A DNA stretch of 64,000 nucleotides from Silanimonas sp. GTDB taxonomy: Bacteria > Pseudomonadota > Gammaproteobacteria > Xanthomonadales > Xanthomonadaceae. The notes under the pieces are model-generated. The model was not told the origin of the DNA. It saw only the letters and a list, made by a program, of their open reading frames with translations, and made no database searches. Every line of letters begins with the position of its first letter. The stretch's first letter is position 1. Positions 19,767-28,557 of the stretch are shown in pieces. The stretch lies in the NCBI RefSeq assembly GCF_027530345.1, contig NZ_JAPZQK010000003.1, forward strand, positions 62,001-126,000, given 5' to 3'. The position numbers were made by a program, and so were the translations under genes.

Positions 19767-20700
19767 GGGGGCGTTGCCCGCGACGCGCGGCAAGCGCGTC
19801 GCCCTCGTGCTCGGCGCCGGCGGCGCCCGCGGCCTGGCCCACATCGGCGTCATCGAAGCCCTGGAGGCGCGCGGGTTCGAGATCGCCGCGATCGCGGGTT
19901 CCTCGATGGGGGCGCTGGTCGGTGGCATCCACGCCGCCGGCAAGCTGGCCGCCTACCGCGACTGGGCCGACCGCCTCGAACGCAACGACGTGCTGCGCCT
20001 GCTCGATGTGACGTTCGGTGCCTCGGGGTTGATCCGCGGCGATCGCGTGATCGCGACGCTTCGCGACCTCGTCGGCGAGCATCGCATCGAAGGCCTGCCG
20101 ATTCCCTACGTGGCCGTCGCCACTGACCTCGCCACGCAGCGCGAGGTGTGGTTCCAGCAGGGGCCGTTGTTCGATGCCATCCGCGCGTCGATCGCGATCC
20201 CGATGGTGTTCACGCCGCACGAGGTGAACGGCCGCGAGCTCGTCGATGGCGGCCTGCTGGCGCCGCTGCCACTGGCCGCGACCCGTGGCTTCCATTGCGA
20301 CTACGTGGTGGCCGTCGACCTCAACGCGCGATCCCCGCGGGCGCCGACCAGCGAGCCGGTGCCGCTGCGCGAAGCGGAGATGTTCAACGACGACGCGCCG
20401 GCGGCCCCCTCGGGCTGGAAGACGCGCGTGGCCTCGTGGTTCAACGCGCCGCCGCCGCCCGTAGGCGCCACGCCGGCGGCGCCGGCCGGTGGCATCGCCA
20501 GCCTCCTCGACCTGATGTCGCGCTCGATGGACACCATGCACTCGCAGATGACGCGTCTGCAGGTGGCGCAGGATCCACCCGACCTCGTCATCCGCGTGCC
20601 GCGGGATGCCGCCAGCTTCTACGAGTTCTGGCGCGCGAAGGAGCTGCGGGAGCGCGGCCGCGAACTGGCCGAGGACGCGCTCTCTGCCTGGGTTCAGTAG
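19756..20700 (+). CDS. Patatin-like phospholipase family protein (RssA-like)
   Basis: A 314-residue serine lipid hydrolase. The patatin signatures are present: oxyanion loop GAGGARGLAHIG near residue 22, nucleophile serine in GSSMG near 52, and the dyad aspartate in DGGLLAPLP near 167. A proline/alanine-rich linker (around residues 215-245) precedes a C-terminal part with MDTMHSQMTRLQVAQDPPDLVI, as in RssA-type proteins. No signal peptide. The start lies inside the WYL regulator gene. The stop overlaps the convergent Cys-rich gene by 7 bases. Confidence 0.9.
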   Translation: MTAEGALPATRGKRVALVLGAGGARGLAHIGVIEALEARGFEIAAIAGSSMGALVGGIHAAGKLAAYRDWADRLERNDVLRLLDVTFGASGLIRGDRVIATLRDLVGEHRIEGLPIPYVAVATDLATQREVWFQQGPLFDAIRASIAIPMVFTPHEVNGRELVDGGLLAPLPLAATRGFHCDYVVAVDLNARSPRAPTSEPVPLREAEMFNDDAPAAPSGWKTRVASWFNAPPPPVGATPAAPAGGIASLLDLMSRSMDTMHSQMTRLQVAQDPPDLVIRVPRDAASFYEFWRAKELRERGRELAEDALSAWVQ

Positions 20701-21728
20701 GCCTCGATCGTGCAACGCTTCCGGGCACGCGGCGCCGGGTCGGTGCCGAAGGCCTCGTTGGTGCAGGGCACGCCGTCGCGGAACTCGCGCACCACGCTCC
20801 GACCGTCGTCGACCCCGTACCAGACCGAGCGCCGGCCGCGGAACCGGCAATAGCCGCCCTCCACCGCGCATTCCGTCCAGCCGCCGCCGGAGCCGCTGCC
20901 CGGGCCGCCACCGAAGCCGCCGCCGCTGCGGAAGTCGCAGGACTTGTGCTCGCGTGGGGCCGGATCGCCGAAGGTGCCGTTGTCGCAGCGGATCGTGCCG
21001 CCGCGGAATTCCTCGTAGTGGTAGCGGCCGGGGATGCCGTAGCGCACCGTCGCCGGGCCGGGCAGTCGGCAGGCTTCGTTCTCGCGCGCGCAGGGCGTCC
21101 AGCCGCCCTGTCCGCCCCCGCCGGGCCAGTCGCCGCCCGAGTCATAGCGCAGCTCGCAGACCTTGCGTTCGCGCGGCGCGGGGTCGCCGAAGGTCTGGAT
21201 GCTGCAGTACACGTCGCCGCCGCGGACGCGGCGCTCGAAATAACGGCCGTCGACGCCGAAGCGGACCGTGGCGGGGCCATCGACGCGGCAGGTTTCGTTC
21301 TCGCGAGCGCAGCGCGTCCAGCCGTAGCCGCCATCACCGCCGCCGTCCCAGCCGCCGTCGTCGTAAAGCCGCACCTCGCAGCGCTTCTGCCGGCCGAAGG
21401 CCGGGTCGCCGAACATCGAGTTGTCGCACTGCAGGCTGGCGTTGCGCACTTCGCGATAGACGAAGCTGCCGCGCGCGCCGTAGCGCACCACGCCCCAGCC
21501 CCGAACCGTGCAGCGACGGCCTTCTTCGGCGCAGATCCGCCAGTCGCCTGACCATCCGCCGCCGCCGTAGCGGCCGGATTTCGCCCCGACCGCCGGCTGC
21601 GGCTCGCTCGAGGTTTCCGGGCCGATGTAGCCGTCGGCGGGCTGCGCCGACGCGCTGGTGGCGGAGAGCCCGGCCAGCGAGAGCAGCGCCAAGGCAAGGA
21701 CAGGGCGGGCGCGGGACAGACTCGGCAT
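20694..21728 (-). CDS. Exported Cys-rich protein with four tandem repeats
   Basis: A 344-residue protein with a signal peptide ending at ATSASA-Q (about residue 28) and four tandem units at residues 63-119, 137-193, 210-266 and 284-341. Every unit has four cysteines with spacing C-x6-C-x27-C-x15-C (x16 in the last), and motifs W-x2-CA-x-E, VRYG-x2-GR, and FGDPAPRE-x-K-x-C. Units are joined by glycine-rich linkers. All 16 cysteines fall in the repeats, suggesting two disulfides per unit. I recall similar modules beside secreted glycoside hydrolases, so carbohydrate binding is possible but unproven. Downstream of blc on the same strand. Confidence 0.75.
   Translation of the reverse strand: MPSLSRARPVLALALLSLAGLSATSASAQPADGYIGPETSSEPQPAVGAKSGRYGGGGWSGDWRICAEEGRRCTVRGWGVVRYGARGSFVYREVRNASLQCDNSMFGDPAFGRQKRCEVRLYDDGGWDGGGDGGYGWTRCARENETCRVDGPATVRFGVDGRYFERRVRGGDVYCSIQTFGDPAPRERKVCELRYDSGGDWPGGGGQGGWTPCARENEACRLPGPATVRYGIPGRYHYEEFRGGTIRCDNGTFGDPAPREHKSCDFRSGGGFGGGPGSGSGGGWTECAVEGGYCRFRGRRSVWYGVDDGRSVVREFRDGVPCTNEAFGTDPAPRARKRCTIEAY
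20700..21545 (-). repeat. Four tandem coding repeats of the Cys-rich protein
   Basis: The units span roughly 21545-21370, 21320-21150, 21100-20930 and 20880-20705 on the minus strand. They share about half their residues; units two and three are closest (C-ARENE-C and TFGDPAPRE-K in both). The pattern indicates duplication of one module. Confidence 0.7.
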
Positions 21729-21808
21729 GGCGGGCCTCGATGTAGGGGGACTCGGCGCATGAAATAGCACGCGGCCACCCGGCCTCGCCACGCCACCGGC
21801 TCCGCCGT

Positions 21809-22390
21809 TCAGGGGCCGATGGGGGCGACCGTCTGTCCCTCGACCTGAGGCACGCGCCGCAGGGCCGTCCGATCCACGCCGTGCGTGGCGATCCGCGTCG
21901 CCAGCGCGGCCAGCCTGGCCTCGTCCATCACCGGCTCGCGCGAGAAGATCCAGGCCAGCTTGCGGTCCGGCGTGGCCAGCAGGGCGGTCGAGTAATCGGG
22001 CGCGACGTCCAGCACCTGCAGGCGCGTCGAGATCGGCCAGAAGAACTGGACCTTCCACTCGCGACCGCCGCTGCCTTCGACGACCGTCGAGACACCGTTC
22101 CACGTACGGTCGGGTTCGCCGAAGGCCTTCTTGAACACGAAGTCGTTGTCGATGCGCCCATCCGGACGCAGGCGATAGACGTCGCGCGTGGCGAGCTTCC
22201 CGTTCTCGAAGAAGTAGGGCACGTTCGCGACGACGTACCAGGTGCCCATGAAGCGCTCGAGGTCGACGGGTGCGGTGCTGGCTTCGGCGGGCATGCGGGC
22301 GGTTTCCGGCGGGGTCTGGCAGGCGGCCAGCGCGAGAGCCAAGGCGGCGATCACGGTGGTGAGCAGGGCGGGGCGGGCGGCGGCGCGCAT
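21809..22390 (-). CDS. blc: Bacterial lipocalin (Blc-like outer membrane lipoprotein)
   Basis: A 193-residue lipoprotein with signal peptide and lipobox LAAC-Q (cysteine near residue 24). The lipocalin signature GTWYVVANVPYFFE is near residue 50, and the NDFVFKKAF and LDVAPDYSTALLATPDRKLAWIFSR strands match Blc proteins. These bind fatty acids or lysophospholipids at the outer membrane. I chose the ATG at 22390, which gives a proper signal peptide. It is divergent from the S9 peptidase gene across 159 bases. Confidence 0.92.
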   Translation of the reverse strand: MRAAARPALLTTVIAALALALAACQTPPETARMPAEASTAPVDLERFMGTWYVVANVPYFFENGKLATRDVYRLRPDGRIDNDFVFKKAFGEPDRTWNGVSTVVEGSGGREWKVQFFWPISTRLQVLDVAPDYSTALLATPDRKLAWIFSREPVMDEARLAALATRIATHGVDRTALRRVPQVEGQTVAPIGP

Positions 22391-22549
22391 GGGCGGCTCC
22401 GGTGGGGGATGCCCGCAGCGTGGGCGCCGCCGGGAGAACGCACCGTCAAGGCCGTGAAGGTGGCGTCCGCCGTGACTTTGGTCATGCACGCCGCGGTGCG
22501 GGCGGGGGGTAAGCTCCGACGACTCCCTTCCGGCCCCCATGGAGGCCTC

Positions 22550-24670
22550 ATGCGCCGCACGCGCCTCGCCCTTGTTCTCGCCTTGATGACCGCACCGCTC
22601 GCCCACGCCGACACGCCCGCCCCGGCGGCCACTGCGCCGCAGCCTGCCGACGCCTGGCAGTGGCTGGAGGATGTGGAAGCGCCGCGTTCCCTCGACTGGG
22701 TGCGCGCGCAGAACGCCGATTCGCAGAAGGTCCTCGAGGGCCAACCGGGGTTCGGCGCCCTCCGTGACGACCTCCTGGCCATCCTCGATTCGAACGCCCG
22801 CATCCCGTTCGTCGGCAAGCAGGGCGAGTACTTCTACAACTTCTGGCGCGACAGGCAGAACCCCGCGGGGTTGTGGCGCCGCACCACGCTCGAGGAGTAC
22901 CGCAAGGCCGAGCCCGAGTGGGAAGTGCTGATCGACCTCGACGCCATCAACAAGGCGGAGGACATGAATTGGGTGTGGCGCGGCGCCGACTGCCTGCGTC
23001 CGGCCTACGACCGCTGCCTCGTCTCACTGTCGCGCGGCGGTGCCGATGCCGTCGAAGTGCGCGAGTGGGACAAGAGCGACCGCGCCTTCGTCGAGGGCGG
23101 CTTCCGCCTGCCGGAAGCCAAGGGCGGGCTGACCTGGCGCAACGCCGACAGCGTCTACGCCTACACCGATTTCGGCGAGGGCTCGATGACGTCCTCGGGT
23201 TACCCGCGCATCGTCAAGGAATGGACCCGTGGCACGCCGCTGGCCGAGGCCAAGGCGGTCTACGAAGGCACGGCGCAGGACATGTACATCGCCGGCTACC
23301 GCGACCTGACGCCGGGCTTCGAGCGGGATTTCGTCAGCCGCACCATCGCCTTCTACAACGACGAGCTCTACGTGCGCGGCGCCGATGGCGCGCTCACCAA
23401 GATCGATGCCCCCAACTCGGCGAACAAGACGCCGTACCGCGAATGGCTGATCCTCGAGCTGCGCGAGGACTACCGCGTCGGCGACCGCGTCTATCCGAAG
23501 GGTGCCGTGATCGCCGCCAAGTTCGACGCCTTCATGGCCGGCGGGCGCGACTTCGACGTGCTGTTCGAGCCCACCGACACCACGGCCTTCGTCGGCCTCA
23601 CGCCGACCAAGGACCACCTGATCCTCAACGTGCTCGAGGACGTCAAGAACCGCCTGTCGGTGCTGACCTACGCGAACGGCGAGTGGACGCGCGGTCCGCT
23701 GGAAGGCGCGCCGGCCTTCGGCACGGTGTCGGTCTCGGCCGTCGACGACGAAGAGAACAACGACTACTTCCTCACCGTCACCGATTACCTGACGCCGACC
23801 ACGCTGATGCTCGGCACGGTGGGCCAGGCCCCGCAGGCCCTGAAGCAGCTGCCGGCCTTCTTCGACGCCTCGGGCTTCGAGATCACCCAGAACTTCGCCA
23901 CCAGCAAGGACGGCACCCGCGTGCCGTACTTCATGGTCGCGAAGAAGGGCCTCGAGGCGAACGGCAAGAACCCGACCCTGCTCTACGGCTATGGCGGTTT
24001 CGAGGTCTCGCTGACGCCGGGTTACTCCGGCGGCGTCGGCCGCGCCTGGCTGTCGGAAGGCGGCGTCTACGTCGTCGCCAACATCCGCGGCGGTGGCGAG
24101 TACGGCCCGCGCTGGCACCAGGCCGGCCTGAAGGAAAACCGCCTGCGCATCTACGAGGATTTCGCCGCGGTGGCGGAAGACCTGATCAAGCGCGGCATCA
24201 CCACGCCGCCGCACCTCGGCATCCAGGGCGGCAGCAACGGTGGCCTGCTGGTCGGCAACATGACCGTGCTCTACCCGCAGCTGTTCGGTGCCGTCGTCTG
24301 CCAGGTGCCGCTGCTCGACATGCGCCGCTACCACACGCTGCTGGCGGGCGCCTCGTGGATGGCCGAGTACGGCAATCCGGACGACCCGGCGCAGTGGGAG
24401 TTCATCCGCACCTTCTCGCCGTACCACAACGTCAAGCCGGACGTGCAGTACCCGCCGGTGCTGTTCACCACCTCGACGCGCGATGACCGCGTGCACCCCG
24501 GCCACGCCCGCAAGATGTTCGCGCTCATGAAGGACCAGGGCCACCCGGTCTACTACTACGAGAACATCGAGGGCGGCCACGGCGGCGCCGCGAACAACGC
24601 GCAGAGCGCCAAGATGAACGCGCTGGCCTACACCTTCCTGAAGATGAAGCTCTTCCCGGAGTCGAACTGA
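22550..24670 (+). CDS. Exported prolyl oligopeptidase, S9A family
   Basis: A 706-residue serine peptidase with a signal peptide (MRRTRLALVLALMTAPLAHA), so periplasmic or secreted. An N-terminal beta-propeller (about residues 80-430) is followed by the alpha/beta hydrolase domain with catalytic S562 in GGSNGG, D646 in TSTRDDRVHPGH and H677 in GGHGG. The spacing matches prolyl oligopeptidase (S554/D641/H680 in pig). It cleaves short peptides, typically after proline. I chose the ATG at 22550, preceded by GGAGG. Its stop overlaps the next start by one base (TGATG). Confidence 0.94.
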   Translation: MRRTRLALVLALMTAPLAHADTPAPAATAPQPADAWQWLEDVEAPRSLDWVRAQNADSQKVLEGQPGFGALRDDLLAILDSNARIPFVGKQGEYFYNFWRDRQNPAGLWRRTTLEEYRKAEPEWEVLIDLDAINKAEDMNWVWRGADCLRPAYDRCLVSLSRGGADAVEVREWDKSDRAFVEGGFRLPEAKGGLTWRNADSVYAYTDFGEGSMTSSGYPRIVKEWTRGTPLAEAKAVYEGTAQDMYIAGYRDLTPGFERDFVSRTIAFYNDELYVRGADGALTKIDAPNSANKTPYREWLILELREDYRVGDRVYPKGAVIAAKFDAFMAGGRDFDVLFEPTDTTAFVGLTPTKDHLILNVLEDVKNRLSVLTYANGEWTRGPLEGAPAFGTVSVSAVDDEENNDYFLTVTDYLTPTTLMLGTVGQAPQALKQLPAFFDASGFEITQNFATSKDGTRVPYFMVAKKGLEANGKNPTLLYGYGGFEVSLTPGYSGGVGRAWLSEGGVYVVANIRGGGEYGPRWHQAGLKENRLRIYEDFAAVAEDLIKRGITTPPHLGIQGGSNGGLLVGNMTVLYPQLFGAVVCQVPLLDMRRYHTLLAGASWMAEYGNPDDPAQWEFIRTFSPYHNVKPDVQYPPVLFTTSTRDDRVHPGHARKMFALMKDQGHPVYYYENIEGGHGGAANNAQSAKMNALAYTFLKMKLFPESN

Positions 24671-26823
24671 TGAATCGCCCGAATCTGTCCCGCCGTCCGC
24701 TCGCGGCGATCGGCCTGCTGCTCGCCTCCGGCTTCGCAGCGCCGGCGAGCTTCGCGGCCGACGCGCCGACGCCGCCTGTCGCCGCGCAGCGCCCGCATGA
24801 AGTGAAGGCCCCGCACGGTGCCGTGCGCAACGACGAGTACTACTGGCTCCGCGACGACAAGCGCGAGAACCCGGAGATGCTCGCCTACCTCAACGCCGAG
24901 AACGCCTACGCCGACGCCATGCTGGCGCCCCTCGCGCCGCTGAAGCAGCGCTTGTACGACGAGATCGTCGGCCGCATCCAGCAGGACGATTCGAGCGTGC
25001 CGTACTTCGAAGACGGCTACTGGTACTACACGCGTTTCGAGACCGGCAAGGACTACGCCATCACCGCCCGCCGCAAGGGCACGATGGAGGCGCCGGAAGA
25101 GATCCTGCTCGACCAGAACGCCATGGCCGAAGGCAAGGACTACTTCCGGGTGGGTGGTTGGGAAGTGAGCCCCGACGGCAGCAAGCTGGCTTGGGCCGAG
25201 GATCTCAACGGCCGCCGCCAGTACACGATCAAGGTGAAGGACATTGCCAGCGGTGAGCTGCTGGACTCCGCCATCACCGGCACCAGCGGCAACATCGTCT
25301 GGGGCGATGACAACAAGACGATCTGGTACGTCGAGAACGACCCGGAGACCCTGCTCAGCACCAACGTCAAGACGCACGTGATCGGTACGCCGTCGAGCGA
25401 GGACAAGCTCGTCTACACCGAGACCGACAACAGCTTCTACATGGGCATCGGCCGCACGCGCTCGAAGCAGTACATCTGCATCGGCGTGGGCAGCACCGTC
25501 TCCTCGGAGCAGCGCTGCACCAAGGCGGCGAGCCCGGGCGAGTTCACCGTGGTCGCCCCGCGCGAGCGCGACGTCGAGTACAGCGCCGACCACTACGCCG
25601 GCCGCTGGGTCATCACCACCAACTGGAACGCGCCGAACTTCCGCATCATGACCGCCGCCGAGGACGCGCTCGGCAGTCGCGAGGGTTGGAAGGAGCTGGT
25701 GCCGCACGCCGGTGACGTGTTCATCGAAGGCGTGGAGCTGTTCGACGGCTACATGGCCATCGGCGAGCGTTCGAACGCGCTTCGCCGCATCCGCATCCTG
25801 AAGGACGACGGCCGCAGCGACTTCGTGAAGTCCGACGAGCCGGCCTACACGATGGGTCTGTCGGTCAACGCGATGCCGGACACGCCGTGGGTGCGCTACA
25901 CCTACACCTCGCTCACCACGCCGGCGACGACCTACGAGATCAACGTCGAGACCGGAGAGCGCAAGCAGCTCAAGCAGGATCCGGTGCCGGGCTTCGACCC
26001 GACGCAGTACGTGACCGAGCGCGCGTGGGTGCCTTCGCGCGACGGCACGGTGCGCATCCCCGTCTCGATCGTCTACCGCAAGGGCTTCGAGAAGAACGGA
26101 GAGGCCGCCCTGCTGCAGTACGCCTACGGCAGCTATGGCAGCTCCTCCGACCCGGGCTTCAGCCGCCTGGTGCCCAGCCTGCTGGACCGCGGCATGGTCT
26201 ACGCCATCGCGCACATCCGTGGTGGCCAGGAGATGGGCCGCGCCTGGTATGACGGCGGCAAGCTCTTCAACAAGATCAACACCTTCACCGACTTCATCGA
26301 CGTGACCGACTGGCTGGTGGCCAACGGCTACGCCGCCGAGGACCGCGTGGCCGCGATGGGCGGCAGCGCCGGTGGCCTGTTGATGGGCGCGGTGGCCAAC
26401 ATGGCGCCGGAGAAGTACGACGCCATCATCTCGCAGGTGCCCTTCGTCGACGTGGTGACGACGATGCTCGATCCGAGCATCCCGCTCACCACCAACGAGT
26501 ACGACGAGTGGGGCAACCCGGAGAAGAAGGAGTTCTACGACTACATGCTGTCGTACTCGCCCTACGACCAGCTGGCGGCGAAGGACTACCCGGCGATGTT
26601 CGTCGGCACCGGCCTGTGGGACTCGCAGGTGCAGTACTTCGAGCCGGCCAAGTACGTCGCCCGCCTGCGCGCCAAGAAGACCGACGACAACCTGCTGGTG
26701 TTCCGCACCAACATGGAAGCCGGCCACGGAGGCAAGTCGGGCCGCTTCCGCCGCTTCGCCGAAGCCGCCGAGCAGTACGCCTTCATGCTCGACCAACTCG
26801 GCGTGGAGAAGCGCGCGGAGTGA
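24670..26823 (+). CDS. Exported oligopeptidase B-like S9A peptidase
   Basis: A 717-residue serine peptidase. It shows an N-terminal signal-like segment (LAAIGLLLASGFAAPASFAA), the propeller, and a hydrolase domain with S566 (GGSAGG), D651 (GLWDSQVQYFEP) and H686 (EAGHGGKSGR). The AWYDGGKLFNKINTFTDFID segment is the oligopeptidase B signature, implying cleavage after basic residues of short peptides. E. coli PtrB is cytoplasmic, whereas this one appears exported. It is translationally coupled to the upstream prolyl oligopeptidase and followed by a strong terminator. Confidence 0.93.
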   Translation: MNRPNLSRRPLAAIGLLLASGFAAPASFAADAPTPPVAAQRPHEVKAPHGAVRNDEYYWLRDDKRENPEMLAYLNAENAYADAMLAPLAPLKQRLYDEIVGRIQQDDSSVPYFEDGYWYYTRFETGKDYAITARRKGTMEAPEEILLDQNAMAEGKDYFRVGGWEVSPDGSKLAWAEDLNGRRQYTIKVKDIASGELLDSAITGTSGNIVWGDDNKTIWYVENDPETLLSTNVKTHVIGTPSSEDKLVYTETDNSFYMGIGRTRSKQYICIGVGSTVSSEQRCTKAASPGEFTVVAPRERDVEYSADHYAGRWVITTNWNAPNFRIMTAAEDALGSREGWKELVPHAGDVFIEGVELFDGYMAIGERSNALRRIRILKDDGRSDFVKSDEPAYTMGLSVNAMPDTPWVRYTYTSLTTPATTYEINVETGERKQLKQDPVPGFDPTQYVTERAWVPSRDGTVRIPVSIVYRKGFEKNGEAALLQYAYGSYGSSSDPGFSRLVPSLLDRGMVYAIAHIRGGQEMGRAWYDGGKLFNKINTFTDFIDVTDWLVANGYAAEDRVAAMGGSAGGLLMGAVANMAPEKYDAIISQVPFVDVVTTMLDPSIPLTTNEYDEWGNPEKKEFYDYMLSYSPYDQLAAKDYPAMFVGTGLWDSQVQYFEPAKYVARLRAKKTDDNLLVFRTNMEAGHGGKSGRFRRFAEAAEQYAFMLDQLGVEKRAE

Positions 26824-26850
26824 GGCGGGGAACGCTCATCCGATGAAGGA

Positions 26851-26880
26851 AAAACCCCGGCCAAGGCCGGGGTTTTTTTC
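26851..26880. terminator. Strong rho-independent terminator
   Basis: A 12-bp perfect stem (AAAACCCCGGCC, 26851-26862, with GGCCGGGGTTTT, 26865-26876), two-base loop and a run of seven T at 26873-26879. It lies 27 bases after the oligopeptidase B stop. Flanking A and T runs make it able to work in both directions. Confidence 0.93.
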
Positions 26881-26955
26881 GTGGGTTTGGCTCGGTCCGC
26901 ACGTGTGCGGTCGGATCACCGGGCGGCCTTCGGTCACGAGCGGACCTTCGAGAGA

Positions 26956-27117
26956 CTCCAGTCAACGCTGACCCGACTCCAAGCCAACCTGGCCATCAGC
27001 CTGCTCTTCGGCATTGCCGTTTCGACGCTGCTGACGCTGGTGGTGATCCCGCTGTTCTGTTCCGCGTGGTTGTCGCGGCGCGGCACGGCTTCCGCCGCAG
27101 CGCCCTCGAAGGGATAG
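26956..27117 (+). pseudogene. Remnant of an RND efflux transporter C-terminus
   Basis: The open frame ending at 27117 encodes about 54 residues resembling the last transmembrane helix and tail of RND permeases (LAISLLFGIAVSTLLTLVVIP). The other 950 or so residues of such a pump are missing: upstream sequence (26881-26955) does not resemble the family, and the terminator lies before it. This looks like a deletion scar. It ends 3 bases before the opposite-strand DUF2252 stop. Confidence 0.6.
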
Positions 27118-27120
27118 GCC

Positions 27121-28557
27121 TTATTCGCCCAGCCCTGCGTCTGCCGGCACCCGTCCGGCGGACGCGGCTTTCTTCAGGGCATTGAAATCGGCCTCGTTGC
27201 GGCGGCGATAGGCCAGCGCGAACACCCGCATCGCTTCGGCCAACTCGCCGCCGCGGCCGATGTACCCATGAAGCTCGTCGGCGCAGCCGGCTTTCGCGTG
27301 AGCGCGCGCCAGTGCATAGCCGCAGGCCTCGGCGTACTCGTGGAAATCGCGGCCCTTGAACGCGGTGACGTCGAACGAGGCCTTCATGTCGCGCAGTTGG
27401 CGCACGTAGAACTCCGCGCCGAAGTCGTCGCTGCCCGCCCAGCCCAGGAAGATGTCGGACGCGGCCTGCATCAGGCGCTGGCCGTTGACGATGCGTTCGC
27501 CGTCGTGGGCCTCGCGGCTCCGGCCCAGCGGGGCCTCGAGCGCGGAGTCGGCGGCTTCCTTGAACTGCAGGAACAAGGGGTGCTGGCCCGAGGCCACAAA
27601 CAGCGCGATGAAGCAGCGGCGACCTACCGAGCCCACGCCCGGCACCTTCACCGCCACATCGTGCAGCACGTAGCGATCCAGCAGCGTGCGGCGGTCGGCC
27701 GGCAGCGATGCCCGGTAGTCGGCGAGGAAGCGCGGCATCTGCGCACGGAAGCGGCTGAGCTCGCGATCGGTGGCCGCATCGTCGTGGTACACGAAGGGCG
27801 GCGCGTCCTTGATGTTCCATCGCCCGTCGGCGAGCGTCTCGGTGGCTTCCGCCGCGAACATCGCCGAGGTCTTGCGACGCGCCTTGCGGATCACGTCGAG
27901 CTCATGGCCGTCGTCGCCCGAGAGCTCGAGCAGCGTCTCGGCAGTCAGCCGGTAATACCAGAGGTCGAGCACGTCCATCGTCGCGAAGCGCCGCATGCGG
28001 TCGGCATAGGCGCGCACCAGCGTTTCGACGAGGCTTCCCTGCATCGCCTCGTCGTACCCGTTCACGTCGGCCGCGATAGCGAAGCTGGCCGCGAGGCGCC
28101 GAAGGTCCCAGTCGAACGGCCCGGGCAGGGATTCGTCGAAGTCGTTGATATCGAAGAGCAGGGTGCGTTCAGGGCTCGCGAACAGCCCGAAATTGTTGAG
28201 GTGCGCGTCGCCGCAAAGCTGCGTTTGCACCGGGCTGCGCGGCAGGGTCGCGAGGTCGTGCGCCATCAGGCCAGCGCCGCCGCGAAAAAAAGCGAAGGGG
28301 CTGGCCAGCATCCGACCGTAGCGGATGGGCTTCAGCTCGGGAACGCGGCCCACGTGGCTCGCTTCAAGGAGCGCAACGGCATCACGCCGGCCCTTCGGCG
28401 CCGCACCCAAGGCCGATCGCGGCGAGGTTTTTCGGCTTTCCTTACCGCGGGCCACGGCGGCGGGACCGCCGTAGGCCGCTGCTTCGACCGTGGCATTGGG
28501 CGTTCGCGCCGTGTGGATCGTGCGGCGACGTGCGCGAGGGGGGCGTGCGGCAGCCAT
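27121..28557 (-). CDS. DUF2252 family protein
   Basis: A 478-residue soluble protein of the DUF2252 family. It has the conserved blocks LMAHDLATLPRSPVQTQLCGDAHLNNFG and FDINDFDESLPGPFDWDLRRLAASFA (about residues 100-165) and a later DELHGYIGRGGELAEAM. The family shows kinase/phosphotransferase-like motifs (GDAHLNNFG resembles an HxN catalytic loop and DINDFDE a metal-binding motif), but substrate and activity are unknown. The basic N-terminal 40 residues look disordered. The ATG at 28557 has GAGG 6 bases upstream. Next to an RND remnant. Confidence 0.85.
   Translation of the reverse strand: MAAARPPRARRRTIHTARTPNATVEAAAYGGPAAVARGKESRKTSPRSALGAAPKGRRDAVALLEASHVGRVPELKPIRYGRMLASPFAFFRGGAGLMAHDLATLPRSPVQTQLCGDAHLNNFGLFASPERTLLFDINDFDESLPGPFDWDLRRLAASFAIAADVNGYDEAMQGSLVETLVRAYADRMRRFATMDVLDLWYYRLTAETLLELSGDDGHELDVIRKARRKTSAMFAAEATETLADGRWNIKDAPPFVYHDDAATDRELSRFRAQMPRFLADYRASLPADRRTLLDRYVLHDVAVKVPGVGSVGRRCFIALFVASGQHPLFLQFKEAADSALEAPLGRSREAHDGERIVNGQRLMQAASDIFLGWAGSDDFGAEFYVRQLRDMKASFDVTAFKGRDFHEYAEACGYALARAHAKAGCADELHGYIGRGGELAEAMRVFALAYRRRNEADFNALKKAASAGRVPADAGLGE

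Noticed and set aside
18795-20700. Phage defence island
   Set aside because: WYL plus patatin is suggestive, but the neighbours are hemC, a lipocalin and peptidases, with no nuclease, cyclase or other defence genes.
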